DNA of 64,000 nucleotides from Leguminivora glycinivorella (GCF_023078275.1 NC_062990.1:1381501-1445500); one strand, 5' to 3'; counted from the stretch's first letter, positions 33,901-45,125 are shown. Translations and numbers: made by a program. Notes: generated by a model not told the origin, from the letters alone.

Positions 33901-36900
33901 TCATCCATTCTTTATATTTTTATGAATTTAATTATTGCTACTGCTGATACTAATTTTTTTAATTTTATTGAAAATGTTCATGATTTTTCAGACGATACAT
34001 TGAAACAACATGAAATGGGTGTGTATTAAATGCTAAGCTTCTCTTCACTTTGTGATTTTTCTATCTTAATTAAACATAAGATACGAAATATCGTATCTTA
34101 TAAAGTTTAGTATTAAAAATCCTCACTTCCCTTAAGAATGTCTCTATGGACTTGTAGATGAAAATTGTACGAAAATCCGTTCAGTAGTTTATCGTAAATA
34201 TATTCACAGGTGTAAAAATGCGTATCAATATAAATATCATGTACGTAAATTTTAACTAAACAATTGTTTTATTTCAATATCTATAGATTACGGGGAACGC
34301 TTGTCAAGTAAGTAAATTATTATTTATTACATATTATTAAAATAAAAGAAAAACATCTCGCTTCCGGTTCAAAATGATAATTTCGCTTCTATTTCAAAAT
34401 AATTTATATGTTTATTAATGCTCTAGTATTCAATTGTGAATTAATTAAGTATTTTTAATTTTGTCCACCATGCTAAATATTATTAAATTTACCTAGTTGG
34501 CTTAATTATCATTAATGGCCGAAAGGCAGCCATTTTGGTTGAGAAAGTGAATAATTAGACAGTTTTCAAGTAGATAAATCCTACTTCTATTATAGCTAAA
34601 GAGGGCAATGTTAGGCATCGTGGGCAAAGTTGCACAGGACATTTTAAATACGCTCTAACGCATTTGCGTTCATTTATTAATTCCTTGCTGACATTTGCTG
34701 TTATTATTTCCTTGCATTTGATTTTAACATTGTTTTTAAACTTTAGGTATGGACGATGATAGTCCGACAATGCTGCGAGACGAACTCGACCGTAAATACT
34801 TTAATTTTTATAATCACCCACAATAATAATTAATTAATCTACTATTGCATTCACGTTATTATATCGCTACTGCTGCGACATGTTTTGGGCCAATTCGGAG
34901 GCCCCTCTTCAGGCATATAGGAGTTCACGCGGCGGCTAAACTCCGTGGACTGGACGCAGCAATAGCGATATAATAACGTATATAAGTAGGCAACCCGATG
35001 ATGATATGTCGCTCTTTCATATTAGGCAGGTTGCTTTCTGATAATATTTTGCAATGTGAATATGTTACCTAAGTCATGAGCAACTTTAATTTTGGTATCA
35101 CGGTTTTGGTTGTTTCATATATATGTTTGTATAAAGAGTGACTGTTTTTAACCCCCGATGCAAAAATGACGGGGTGTTATGTTTGACGTGTCTGTCTGTC
35201 AGTCTGTTTGTCTGTCTGTGTGTGTGTCTGTCTGTGGCATCGTAGCTCCCGAACGGATGAACCAATTTCGATTTAGTTTTTTTTGTTTGAAAGCTGAGTT
35301 AGTCGGGAGTGTTCTTAGACATGTTTCATGAAAATCTACTATGTCGCGGTCGGGGTTTTTTCAAAATTTTAATTTTGTGGTTAGTTATTAATCGGTTAAA
35401 AATCCTGTTCCTATGCTATGTAGGTATAGAAGAATACTTTCCTTTTTGATAACAACCCTCTCCGCAGGGAAAAGCACTGACAAAATCCTACGAGAGCGGA
35501 GCCCTGGGGACCGTTAGTAATTTGTATTTTAATCTTAGTTTACCTACAATCTATCGAGTAAATTCAAGTCTTTGTTGAAGAAATTTTATACTGCGATGTC
35601 GGTGAAGGAAATTATCTTAAAGATTCATAAATTGTGAACATGCTGTTAGTTAGTAATATCAAAGAGGATCGAGTATTATAGAGAGTTACTGTCGAAGTAA
35701 AATGTGAAATCACAGTGCATAGACTGCCATCTCTCGGCACAGGCTTAAAACTTTTGAACCTCAGTTTTGACAATTTGGCCCATATTATTAGCTTGATATG
35801 TGTTAAAACATCAAATATTTTTATTAGCGCCATCTAGCCGAGCGTTCCCCAAAGGTGTAACGCCATCTTGGCCACCGTACCTTTTTCTGTATGGTTTTGA
35901 GGTACGTTTTTTTCTTAGACTTTATCCGTCTATACGGAGTTACATATGTCTTAGTTAATATTTTAATATTAATCTACATTCTATAATCTACAATCTATAT
36001 ACTATTATATGCGTAAAAAATAACCCAGTGTTTTGTTCTTTATGTTTAGTCGTAAAAGTTGGATTGGTGAGCATGTATTTTTCTATTTTGTCTAACAGGC
36101 CAAGGCCAAGAGTTTAGTGACTATGGTTTCAGTAAGTTCACAATAAAATTAAAAACATTTTACGTAAATTAAAGCAAAATTTCTACTTCTGAACACAGAT
36201 TTGTACAATTTTTGGATTAAAAAAAGTTATAAAAATTGCGCATCATTTTAAATATTATATTTGTACATATAAGAGATAGGATTAGTCATGAATCACCTGT
36301 GACATGTTTTTTTAAGTATTTTAAGTAGTTAGCCAATGTGTTAAAAAGACAAAGTTTTTTTTTTAAGTTATTGGAGAATATTCATTTAAGATTCGTCTTA
36401 GAAGGATAAGTACTCGTGCTTTCAAAATTTTTGAAAATTTGAAATTTGTTATTTTGGCTCTGGTGAAAAGTAGTTGAAAATGTAGGTACGAAATTTGAAA
36501 TTTCTAGTGTCGATATAGGTAGATTAAATATAAGAAGATCATACCATTCCATACATTAAAATGCGACCGCATAAGAACACGCAAAACTTGATGGCGCCAC
36601 TAAATATGCCTTTTTGCCATCGATTCTTTGTAGATTGGTGTTCAAATGTCACTTTCGAGCCATAGATCTATGTCGAGAGTGACACTTAACGCCATCTACA
36701 AGTATAATCGATGGCAACAAGACATTTTTTTGTTAGTGGCGCCATCTAGATTTTGCGCGTTCTTAGTCGGTCGCATTTTAATGTATGGGATGGTATAATC
36801 TTCTATGGTATAGGTTTTTGTAGTGGTCGGTACTCTTTAAATTTAATATGAAAATACACCTTTTTGGTATATTGTGAATTTATTTAGCATTTTATTTGTT

Positions 36901-39900
36901 ACAGCAGGCTCCGGGAAAGGGCCCGAGCGGCTCATAGGCAAAATAGCCAGTCCTCCACAACTGCTGAGTCAAAAGAGAACTCCGTCCACCAAATGTACAA
37001 CTGAGCAAGCGATTAAATGTAAGAAATAATAATTACATATTCATCGAATAGGAATAGAATCAGCAAATTGATTGGAACTCAATTTTGTTTGAGCGTCTGG
37101 TTGAGGGAACTGTTGATCTAAGAGCTGGTGACTTCCTCGCACAACGTATCAGCATTGTGATACAGCGAGGAAATGTCACCAGTATCCTTGGTACAGTGCC
37201 TCAAGGGTCTATTTTAGACATTAGCTAGATTTTAAAGTTTAGTCTTAGTTTCTTATACAATTATGTAAATGTGTTCATGTAAATAAAGGTTTTATCTCCC
37301 ATGTTTCTGGGGTCCAATACTTTAAATTTATTCGCATACTACGAAGTGGTAGTCTGTTTTTTCTTCTGGGTATATTGCTTTGCCCTTGATATTTTAATTC
37401 GTATTATTTTCGGTAGAAAATTTGTACAAAATCAACATTTATCTTAAATTTTCAGTGGACTTAGAAAACGCACCAAGTAAGTTTTATATAAAGTGAAAAA
37501 AAATCACAATACTAAAAATACAGTATCAGTCAACTGTTTGAATTCATAATCAATGTAAATAGTAAGAATTGTGTTGTGGAAAAAATCCCTTTCTATAGTA
37601 TAAAATACAGAAATTGTTCTTGAACTATTTTAGAATCTGATGAGGAAGCTACTTCGAAACCAGAGGAAGAAAGTGCCCCTGAAACTGGTGGTGATGATGA
37701 TCAAGACGAGACCTCAACACCAGTTGTCGAGAAAGATGGTGAAGAGAAAGATAACGACCCTCCTGCCGGTACGTTACTTAATATTACGTTATTTGATACC
37801 CATTCCAATTTTATCACTTAACTTTGTGGATTAAGTATCCGTTACGCTTTGGCAGGTATGGTAGTGTGAGAGTGACAGATGTCTTATTCACGTGGATAAG
37901 TGATAAAATTGGAAGCGTAATACGCCGGCAGTTGTCAATACGGACTCTAGGCTCCCATGAGCCATGGTGAATGCCGGGGTAACGCAAGGAGGATGGATGA
38001 TGATGGTGCGCAATTCAGTAATGTAGAGACTCTACTTAATATCAAAGCTATTGGTCCCGTGGAAGCTGCCCCTGACAGTAAATGATAAAAAGGAAGTACC
38101 AGCTCCCGATGTCGAGAAAGATGGTGAAAAGCAAGATAGTTAAGAGAAAAGCAGTGGTATTACCCCTGTTAATGGTACGTTATTTAGTAATGTATATTTA
38201 CAGTTCAGTAGTGTAAAAATTAATGTTGAATCTATTATTCCCGTGGAAGAAGATGGTGCCTCTGGTAATGTTAATGATAAAGACGTACCAGCAACTATAT
38301 GTCGATAAAGGCGGTGAGGTGATGTTGCTCCTGCTAATGGTAAGTTATTGGGTGTCGACAAAATCAGTGGTAATAATGTTATTGATGGTATAACAGTTAA
38401 TGATAAGCTATTCAACAATTAAAATTATTTAGACTGATCTGATGCTATTAATCCCGGAGAAGAAGGTGGTAGAGGTACAAGACAATGGCTCAACATCGGA
38501 TGTTTATTGTGATTGCACTTAGTAAAAGGAGGTAAAGGCGATGTTAGTGATACACCCCCATTTTAGGGAAGTGCGGGTCTAAGGAAAGAGACAAAAAGTA
38601 GCCTAATACTATCTCCACTTAAAAAATCACGTCAATTTAAACACGGACAAACAAACAGACACACACACTTTCCCATTTATAATATTAGTATGGATATTGT
38701 CTCTGAAATTTGATACTTTCCAGGTTCAGACGAAAGCAAAAATAATGAAATAAACATGGATACTGAAGGAGAGGGTCAAAATCAAAACCAGGATCCGGCC
38801 AAAGACAATGATTACGACGCGACTGTGTCCACTAAAAAATACTTCTCGCCTTTAATGCCATACTTCCCAGATCATTATTTGGATGATGCGTGAAAATAAA
38901 AGTATTGTACTTTATTGTAAACTTTTATTTATTTCTCGTAAAAGTTTGTGCATTTTCCAAATCGTAAGAGAAATTCTCTAGGAAAAGGCAAAATGTGTTT
39001 AGGTACTTGTTATCAAAATCATCAAAAAAGGACGTAGCTTAGGGGAAACTGGGAAAAGGACGAAATCCGCAAAAAAATTCAAGAAAAGTTGTGTTTACTG
39101 TCGTTCATTTTTGCGTGTGTTAATAAATAACGACGATATTTTATTAATAGCGTTATGGAGGATTATTATACACACTGAACAGTGGTTCAGTGTGTTTTGT
39201 TTTGTAAAAGTCTGATTTATTTTCTCTAAAAAGGTAAATCGTTTCTACCCAAATAGTACCTACTTTTAGTTACGACTTACGAAATATGACAAACTTAGCG
39301 ATTCTACAACGATTCCTGAAACTTTGCCCACCATGTCCAACTTTGTCCATATAACATTTCTTACTCAATTGTTTTTTATCAAGTACAACCTGACAAAAAA
39401 GAGTGGACAGAAAATAATAGGGGCGCAATGTAAACCGGCCACTATTTTAACACTATGTGAGAAAAGTAACTGTCAATATGTTAAAAAAATCCGTTTCTAC
39501 TCTTTTCAAGCTGTAGGAGTCTAACTTTCCTTAGCGTATGTAACTTTGCCCACAACGATCCAACTTTGCCCACCACCATACAACATTGTCCACACAGGTA
39601 GTACTTACATCATGAGATGGCGGGGGGTTGTTCGGCGGGGGAGGGGGCACGTACGCGGGCCCGCGTGTCGGGGGCGGAGGCCTGAACGGACCGGGAGCCT
39701 GAAAATAATAAATTTTATAATTTTAAATATGAATAGATAGATAAATATACCCATATGATAGATAGAGCCATAGGCCAAGAAATACGCGCAAGGAAGTGAC
39801 GATGGATAGGGCACGTGCTACGCAGAGCAGAAAACCACCTGTGCAAGCAAAGACCTCTGCTGGCAATCACCTGGCAGCAGACGGTCGGGGCGGCCTTGTA

Positions 39901-42900
39901 CCACGTGGAGGCGGTCAGTGAAGGAGGCTGGCGCAAGTGGACTAGGCTGGGAGGATTTGGAAGCAGTCGCCCAGGATCGTGAGAAGTGGAAGATTTTTTT
40001 GAGCCCTATGTCCCTAGTGAGGGATATCAGGAACACATCATCATCATCAGATAGATAAATAATGAAAAACACGTTCGAGCGATCTTATCTAAGCTACGAC
40101 TGCGTTTCCACCATATTTCTATAATCTAATTGCCATGAAATAGTTTAGTTTCTCTGCAGACACTCTATTGCTTTGCAATAACTGAAAGAGAAAAAACGAC
40201 ATTATTTGTGGCTTTCCATATAAAATGGTTCTTCCTTTACTTTCAAGTGTTGCCCGTGTGGTGACGGGTTAAGAATTTCACCGCCCCCTTTCTTCCCGTG
40301 GGTGTCGTAGAAGGCGACTATGGGATATGGGTTAAATTGTGGTGTAGGCGAGAGGTTGGCAACCTGTCACTGCAATGTCACAGTTTCGTAATTCGTTTTT
40401 TTTCAACCCCCTATTTGCCAAAAGTGGCATTGAAGCTTTAGTAGTTTCATGTGTTCTGCCTACCCCTTTATGGGATACAGGCGTGATTGTATATTGTTGT
40501 TGTATGTTTCAAGTGTAATAATCAAAATACTCAGAAAATTCCAAGATAAGTTTTGATTTAAAACGGTCCTTTATTTCACAGGCAATATAAGGACACTAAG
40601 GATCCTTCTCTATGGATAGATCACATTTATTTGATATTAATAACGGCATCGCAACGTTTTATTAGCATATTAGCAAGTCTAATGAAGAATTATCGTGGTC
40701 TGACTATAATTATAGTCTGACCATGTCCATGATACTAATTATATGATAGTTAAACATTTGTTTTATCTTTAAAATAATCCTCCATAACGCTATTCTCATA
40801 CAATTCAAATTATTCAAATAACTGGCCTCCTACACGTTTATAATTGTTGTAAACAATAAATAGCCTTGAACCCCAAAATACAGTTAAGCCGAGTAGAACA
40901 ATGCTAACTGAGGTTTATTTGCACTTTTACTTTCAACTTAATTGGAGTTTACTTATATAAATTAGTATTACGTAGTACGTCATATTTAAATTCAAAATAT
41001 TCGGAGAATCTTGGTAAAAGAAAGACAATCAATCTATTGACAAACAACTTATATGTATATTGCATAATTATCATCAGTTCAGCCAACAGAACATCCTAAA
41101 AAATACAGAGATAAATTGAAAAATGCTTAATAATTATTTAATTTAATGTATTATAACTTTAATTATATAATTATGATCATATGTTGATCGCAGAATAAAT
41201 AAATGAAATGAAATTATTGAAATGCATTATAATATGTATGTATAAACTTTATTGAGCATAAAAAAACAACAAAAGAGGCAGAGTTACAGAGTCAATGATA
41301 TCTTAATGGAATCTCTACAATACATTCGCTTTGAGTTTTATTTGCTTTGCCTTGAGAATCAGAGAGCAAAATCAACTGATTGAGGCCTATAAATTTTATT
41401 ATTTTAAGTTAATCATTATAATATTAATCTAAAGTCAGTTTAAATGCCCGTAAAAACAAATTACTAATAGCATAGTTAGATAGTTACTATGGAAACTATA
41501 GTTTAATATTATGAAGCCGTGTATTCAGTGTTATACTCATATTTATTCTTTGCAGTGATGCTCAACTATAATTATTAAAACCTCATCGGCCTAAACTTTA
41601 TAAAAATACAGCACATCGAAGCACATAGCTGATATTGCAATAAGTATTGCTTGCAAGTAGTTTACCGTTTTTTAGCCATGCAATTTAGTTCCTAACCGTG
41701 TTAAAACTGAGTTTTAACTTAAAACTCGTCAGCGATATTTAAACCACGGTTAGTTCAACACCACTGGCCCTCTAATAGCACAGTTTACAAACCGTAGTTT
41801 AACGTTATTTGTGCAATTTAGTCTATACTTAAGATAAAGGTTAACGCTATAAAGATCGACGAACACGAGGTTTTGAATTTGTGTAGTTCTCATGGAAAGA
41901 GGACACTAATAGGACTTCATATATATCTTCACAAGAAAATGTTAAAAACATGTAATTTGAAGCTTTCTTATGAAAGTGTGAAAATATTTGACGACCGGTC
42001 TGGCTCAGTCGGTAGTGACCCTGCCTGCCAAGCCGCGGTCCCGGGTTCGAATCCCGGTAAGGGCATTTATTTGTGTGATGAGCACAGATATGACAGATAT
42101 TTTCCGGACAGATATTTTATCAGGTTCCTGAGTCATGGATGTTTTCTATGTATATAAGTATTTGTATATTATATATGTCGTTGTCTGAGTACCCACCACA
42201 CAAGCCTTCTTGAAGTTACCGCGGGACTCAGTCAATTTATGTAAGAATGTCCTATAATATTTATTTATTTATTGGTTATAATCTAATAATAACGTAAATC
42301 TAAATATTGGCTGAGCTAAGGTGCCTTTTATTTAGCAACGACACACGTAAATATAGTTCGAATTCTAGGTACAGAAGTATTTGGACTGTCTTAGTTCATG
42401 TAAAATCGTTAACTATTAAAGTTTAATCATTAAGCGCTGGTAGCCTAGCGTGCGTGCGACTTTCGTTCCGGAGGTCGCGGGTTCGAACCCCAGCTTGCAC
42501 CAATGAGTTTTTCGGAATTTATGTGCGAAATGTCATTTGATATTTGCCAGTCGCTTTTCCGTGAAGGAAAACATCGTGAGGAAACCGGACTAATTCCAAT
42601 AAGGTCTAGTTTACTCTTCGGGTTGGAAGGTCAGATGGCAGTCGCTTTCGTAAAAACTAGTGTCTACGCCAAATCTTGGGATTAGTTGTAAAAGCGGACC
42701 CCCGGCTTCCATGAGCCGTGGAAAATGCCGGGATAACGCAAGGAGGATGATGATGAGGTACCTACTTACGATGTCTTACCTTCTTTTCATTTTTGTCAGT
42801 GGGGAAGCTGGGGCATTATGTTCCCCTTCTGTGGAAGGTATAGGTTGGAAGGTCTCACGGTATCCATTATTAGGGCAAGATCATAATGAATACGCTGGGG

Positions 42901-43099
42901 GTTTGTGTACCCCTTCTGTAGGAGGAATTACTTGAAGGGTCTAATGATAGTAATAACGTCTTACCTTGTTCCCATTGTTGTCAGTAGGGAAGGGTATGTT
43001 CGGGGGTTCGTAGTTGTACCCCTTTTGTGGGGGGAGGTATTCGTTGGCCGCCCTCGCGAGGGTCACCACGGCACACGCCACCATGCAGGTGAAGAGGGT
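30950..43099 (-). CDS. Secreted R&R cuticle protein, four visible exons
   Basis: Exons in coding order are 42965-43099 (signal peptide TLFTCMVACAVVTLARA, then YLPPQKGYNYEPP), 39609-39698 (Pro-rich APGPFRPPPP), 31731-31934 (HEPGMPFDFAYSV through LPDGRTQIVKYTAD and NGFNAE) and 30950-31075 (VSYEGEARYPD, Gly/Tyr-rich end GGGYQY, stop). All junctions are GT-AG and phase 0, giving 184 visible residues. A first mini-exon with the initiator Met was not found. The third exon is a Rebers-Riddiford chitin-binding domain, closest in style to RR-2/pro-resilin proteins (known of the family). The protein should be secreted by epidermis into chitinous cuticle. The intron 31935-39608 contains another gene on the opposite strand. 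Confidence 0.85.
31380..31730 (-). pseudogene. Tandem fossil of the R&R exon 3' end
   Basis: 31604-31640 read on the minus strand gives TADWKDGCNAE followed by gtaata, a diverged copy of the end of the true exon (TADWKNGFNAE|gtaatt). The adjoining intron segment (GACCAGGATACCATCTACC) also recurs near 31550 and, weakly, near 31410. The units look like tandem duplicates of the exon-intron junction. The copies lack the rest of the domain and cannot replace the exon. Confidence 0.6.
32615..32949 (-). mobile_element. SINE-A copy with target-site duplication
   Basis: A near full-length SINE in minus orientation, with a B box readable as GGTTCGATCCCC in the sense strand. TTTTGGCTTGGCAGTTT flanks it at 32598-32614 and 32950-32966. 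It lies in the large intron of the cuticle gene. The open frame over its right end is not a gene. Confidence 0.85.
33257..33428 (+). repeat. Repeat D (GCCCGCGGCTTCGCTCG type)
   Basis: The element runs from ACTAGCTTTTGCCCGCGGC to CATTTATAATATTAGTACGGAT. Further copies lie at 38588-38697, 49755-49936, 50647-50820 (inverted) and 63160-63338. No ORF is conserved. The fixed 3' end suggests a non-autonomous retroelement or MITE. Confidence 0.75.
33992..38893 (+). CDS. Nested microexon gene for an acidic hydrophilic protein
   Basis: Eight GT-AG exons, all starting and ending in phase 1, give a continuous frame: 33992-34018, 34287-34307, 34747-34791, 36099-36131, 36905 (or 36908)-37018, 37456-37476, 37634-37768 and 38724-38893. 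They encode about 188 residues. Early exons add short polar pieces (MDDDSPTMLRDEL, QEFSDYGF), the longest early one is basic (GPERLIGKIASPP), and the last two are Glu/Asp-rich (EEATSKPEEESAPE). The C terminus is KKYFSPLMPYFPDHYLDDA. AATAAA follows the stop. The start and any signal peptide lie upstream and were not found. The gene sits wholly inside a cuticle-gene intron on the opposite strand. The composition suggests a secreted or matrix-binding disordered protein, but that is inference, and I recognise no family. Confidence 0.65.
34853..34980. mobile_element. Fold-back MITE
   Basis: ACGTTATTATATCGCTACTG at the left is inverted at the right (CAATAGCGATATAATAACGT). The centre is GC-rich (GGGCCAATTCGGAGGCCCC). 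It lies just after one microexon of the nested gene. Confidence 0.75.
35150..35400 (+). repeat. Repeat J (AACCCCCGATGCAAAAATGAC type)
   Basis: A dispersed repeat with a TCTGTCTGTC run. An inverted partial copy lies at 52335-52430 (ending CGTCGGGGGTTAAAAA). There is no coding content. It lies in an intron of the nested gene. Confidence 0.55.
35654..35952 (+). repeat. Repeat family F copy
   Basis: It runs from GAGGATCGAGTATTATAGAG to GGAGTTACATATGTCTTAG, opposite in orientation to the copies at 2.6-3.8 kb. It lies between two microexons of the nested gene. Confidence 0.7.
36537..36800. mobile_element. Fold-back MITE with ATGCGACCG ends
   Basis: CATACATTAAAATGCGACCG near the left end is inverted near the right end (CGGTCGCATTTTAATGTATG). 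GATGGCGCCACTA and its inverse TAGTGGCGCCATC form a second inner pair. It ends about 105 bp before a nested-gene exon. Confidence 0.8.
37088..37290 (+). mobile_element. 3' fragment of a retroelement ORF
   Basis: The translation GDFLAQRISIVIQRGNVTS, followed by a stop and an AT-rich tail ending in AAATAAAGG, matches the fragment at 54715-54905. This is a 5'-truncated copy inside an intron of the nested gene. I cannot name the clade. Confidence 0.5.
37803..37914. mobile_element. Small hairpin MITE
   Basis: TTCCAATTTTATCACTTA is exactly inverted as TAAGTGATAAAATTGGAA, with a spacer of about 76 bp. A partial SINE-A 3' end follows at about 37940-38010 (CATGAGCC to GGAGGATG). Confidence 0.75.
38050..38520 (+). 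pseudogene. Tandem fossil copies of the acidic exon
   Basis: At least two decayed units resemble the true exon 37634-37768. The first reads DVEKDGEKQD before an in-frame TAA and keeps a donor-like GGTACGTTATT. The second (about 38230-38360) has ATGTCGATAAAGGCGGTGAG and GGTAAGTTATT. A third start (about 38450) is weaker. Shared CCCGTGGAAG blocks mark a unit of roughly 190-230 bp. Stops make them unlikely to be spliced as coding exons. Confidence 0.6.
38588..38697 (+). repeat. Repeat D, partial copy
   Basis: AAAGAGACAAAAAGTAGCC to ATAATATTAGTATGGAT, lacking the left end and part of the middle. It lies just before the last exon of the nested gene. Confidence 0.65.
39745..40035 (+). mobile_element. 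Decayed LINE reverse transcriptase C-terminal fragment
   Basis: Plus-strand translation in changing frames gives RWIGHVLRR, then GRPCTTWRRSVKEAG and LEAVAQDREKWK. This is the order seen at the C-terminal end of many insect LINE polymerases, but with stops and frame changes. It is an inactive remnant in the cuticle-gene intron. Confidence 0.7.
40248..40505 (+). repeat. Repeat C (TTGCCCGTGTGGTGACGGG type)
   Basis: It begins GTTGCCCGTGTGGTGACGGG and ends in GTTGTTGTATG. A second copy lies at 53571-53815. No ORF is conserved; it is probably a SINE-like element. The stretch 40506-41990 is AT-rich with no gene seen; a LINE-tail-like ATAAATGAAATGAAAT occurs at 41198-41214. Confidence 0.65.
41992..42268 (+). 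mobile_element. SINE-B, tRNA-derived
   Basis: The head GACCGGTCTGGCTCAGTCGG (A-box-like) and GGTTCGAATCCCGG (B box) resemble a tRNA, followed by a body with GTATTTGTATAT and CGTTGTCTGAGTACC and a TATTTATTTATT tail. A second long copy lies at 56093-56330. Confidence 0.8.
42433..42756 (+). mobile_element. SINE-A copy
   Basis: AGCGCTGGTAGCCTAGCG, B box GGGTTCGAACCCC, and 3' end ATAACGCAAGGAGGATGATG. No clear target duplication was seen. It ends next to decayed cuticle-exon copies. Confidence 0.8.
42780..42935 (-). pseudogene. Two fossil copies of the signal-peptide exon
   Basis: On the minus strand, 42845-42780 (CACAGAAGGGG...CCCCACTGACAAAAATG then AAGAAG|gtaagac) copies the 3' half of the true exon 42965-43099 and keeps its donor. 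42935-42895 repeats the CACAAAAGGGGTAC segment again. Deletions and a stop break the frame. They lie directly downstream of the true exon in its intron. Confidence 0.6.
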
Positions 43100-43171
43100 C
43101 TGGAAAGAAGGACAAGATTACGAGTTGTTTTCGATGCATCTTATAACTTCTTAGTTTACGCTTTAGGCAGA

Positions 43172-43488
43172 ATCAAAGAGGATCAAGTATTATAGAGAGT
43201 TACTGTCGAAGTAAAATGTGTAAACAGTTAAACACAGTGCATAGACTGCCATCTCTTGGCACAGGCTTAAAACTTTTGAACCTCAATTTTGATAAGTTGG
43301 CCCATATTCTTAGTTTGATATGTTTTAAAATGTCAAAAATTAATATTAGCGCCATCTAGCTGAGCATATCCCAAACGTGTAATGCCATCTAGGTCACCGT
43401 ACCTTTTACTGTATGGTACTGAGGTACGTTTTTTTCTTAGACTTTATCTGTCTATGCTATCTGTCTAGGCTATTTATATATGTCTTTG
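43172..43488 (+). repeat. Repeat family F copy
   Basis: It has the ends AAAGAGGATCAAGTATTATA and the poly-T segment CGTTTTTTTCTTAGAC, as in other F copies. It lies 73 bp upstream of the first visible cuticle exon. 43489-44440 shows no supported gene. Confidence 0.7.
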
Positions 43489-44444
43489 GGCAGAATAGAA
43501 TAGAGTGGTTTTTGATGCAAGTTTTATGTGTCGATGGCAAATCTTGTCACTAAAAAAAGGTGCCAAATTTTTAGGGTGTCTGTCTTTCCATAGAAAATCA
43601 GAATTTCGCGACTTTTTTTGTGATAAGATTTGCTTGACCGTCTATCTGTCTATGTTAAAAGATTTCAGTCTTTGGTTTAGGTATGTAGAGGAGGGATTTA
43701 CTGTTCAAGACATTTGGGTGTCGGTAGAGTTTTGGTGCTGAAATTGAACTACAAAAAATATTTAAAAAAATTTTGATTTAAGTTCTTTTAGTTTTACTTT
43801 GACACTTTCTATCGAGTTACTTCGGCATGCGAAATTGTTATGATATACACAACTGCCTCTCTTCTCGTCTTTGTATTTACTACGTTACTACTTGAGTTTC
43901 ACTTTTGAGTAAAATCTATTTCTCACCATAACTGGTAAGTTTGGTAACAACTAAGCAGCTACAATTTTATTATGAGTGATACCTATAATTATCACCAGTT
44001 TACTCAACCGTTTACGCGTAAATCACGGCGTGGAGCGTTTTTGCGCGCGTGAGATATTCGCCGACGCGACGCCGGCGCACATCTGCATACAATGATTGTA
44101 CAGGCAGCAAGGAAAGGGATTTCTGACATATTTTAACGTATATTTAATAGTACGTGTTATTGATTACACAGGAAATTGTCAGGTTTATTTATTGTAAAAT
44201 AAAACTATGGAAATGGATATCGCGCATTGAATTTACAATTCATCTCGACGTTTCGAACACTTTACAGCAAGCACGGCCTGGTAAAAAGGGTAGAAAGTAA
44301 TAGGGGCGCCACTGTCTATGTAAACCGCAAAAATAAGTAGGGTAGCAATGCCATCTCCTATGCTCCGTGGGCCTAAAAAAAAACAAAACATTGCCTTCCA
44401 ACAGCAAACCTGTTCTAATGGCCAAACCTAAACTCACAATAGTA

Positions 44445-45125
44445 CAAGTACATTACGATACAAGTGCGTAAAAAAGGAAGTTCGAAACGAGTGGCGATAA
44501 ATTTTAATCGTCACGAGTTAGTGAAAATATATTTTTCAGTACAGATGGTGGTTTTTTTACGCACTAGTGCGAGAAGTGGTTCATTATATGTCAGGTCAAA
44601 ACTTCGGAAGTCCATCTGTACTGAAAAACGTCGTTCGATACACGTGCGAAAAGGGAATTCGTAACTCGTGTCGATTTAAAACACTCCCTTCGGTCGTGTT
44701 TTAATTTATCGCCACTCGTTTCGAACTTCCTCTTTTTCGCACTTGTATCGAAATGTACTATTTCAGTACAGATGGTAATTTTTTTACGCACTAGTGCGAG
44801 AAGTGGACAATTCATTATAAGCCAGGTCGAAACTTCGGAGGCTCATCTGTACTGAAAAACGTCGTACGATACACGCGCGAAAATCGCCGTCGTAATTTAT
44901 CGCCACTCGTTTCGAACTTCCTTTTTTACGCACTTGTATCGTAATGTACTATTTCAGTACAGATGGTGTTTTTTACGCGCTAGTGCGAGAAGTGGTTCGT
45001 TATATGCCAGGTCAAAACTTCGGAGGGTCATCTGTACTGAAAAACGTCGTACGATACACGTGCGAAAAGGAAATTCGTAACTCGGGTCGATTTAAAACAA
45101 TCTATTCGTTCGTGTTTTAATTAGT
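44445..45125. repeat. Tandem array of palindromic repeat G
   Basis: Three modules of about 185-225 bp each contain TTTCAGTACAGATGG, ACGCACTAGTGCGAGAAGTGG, CATCTGTACTGAAAAACGTCG and ACACGTGCGAAAA. GAACTTCC...CGCACTTGTATCG appears in both orientations. Single copies lie at 54958-55192 and, diverged, at 48095-48240. There is no coding content. Confidence 0.75.

Noticed and set aside
35990..36090. Candidate microexon TCGTAAAAGTTGGATTG before GTGAGC
   Set aside because: It is 17 bp and would break the phase-1 frame shared by all other exons.
39546..40072. Overlapping short frames near the Pro-rich cuticle exon
   Set aside because: They come from the GC-rich exon read in wrong frames and from the LINE remnant.
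41992..42075. A functional tRNA gene
   Set aside because: A and B boxes are present but the fold lacks a matching acceptor stem and the sequence continues into a SINE body found elsewhere.
44445..45125. CRISPR-like array
   Set aside because: The units are long, palindromic and without unique spacers, in a eukaryotic genome.
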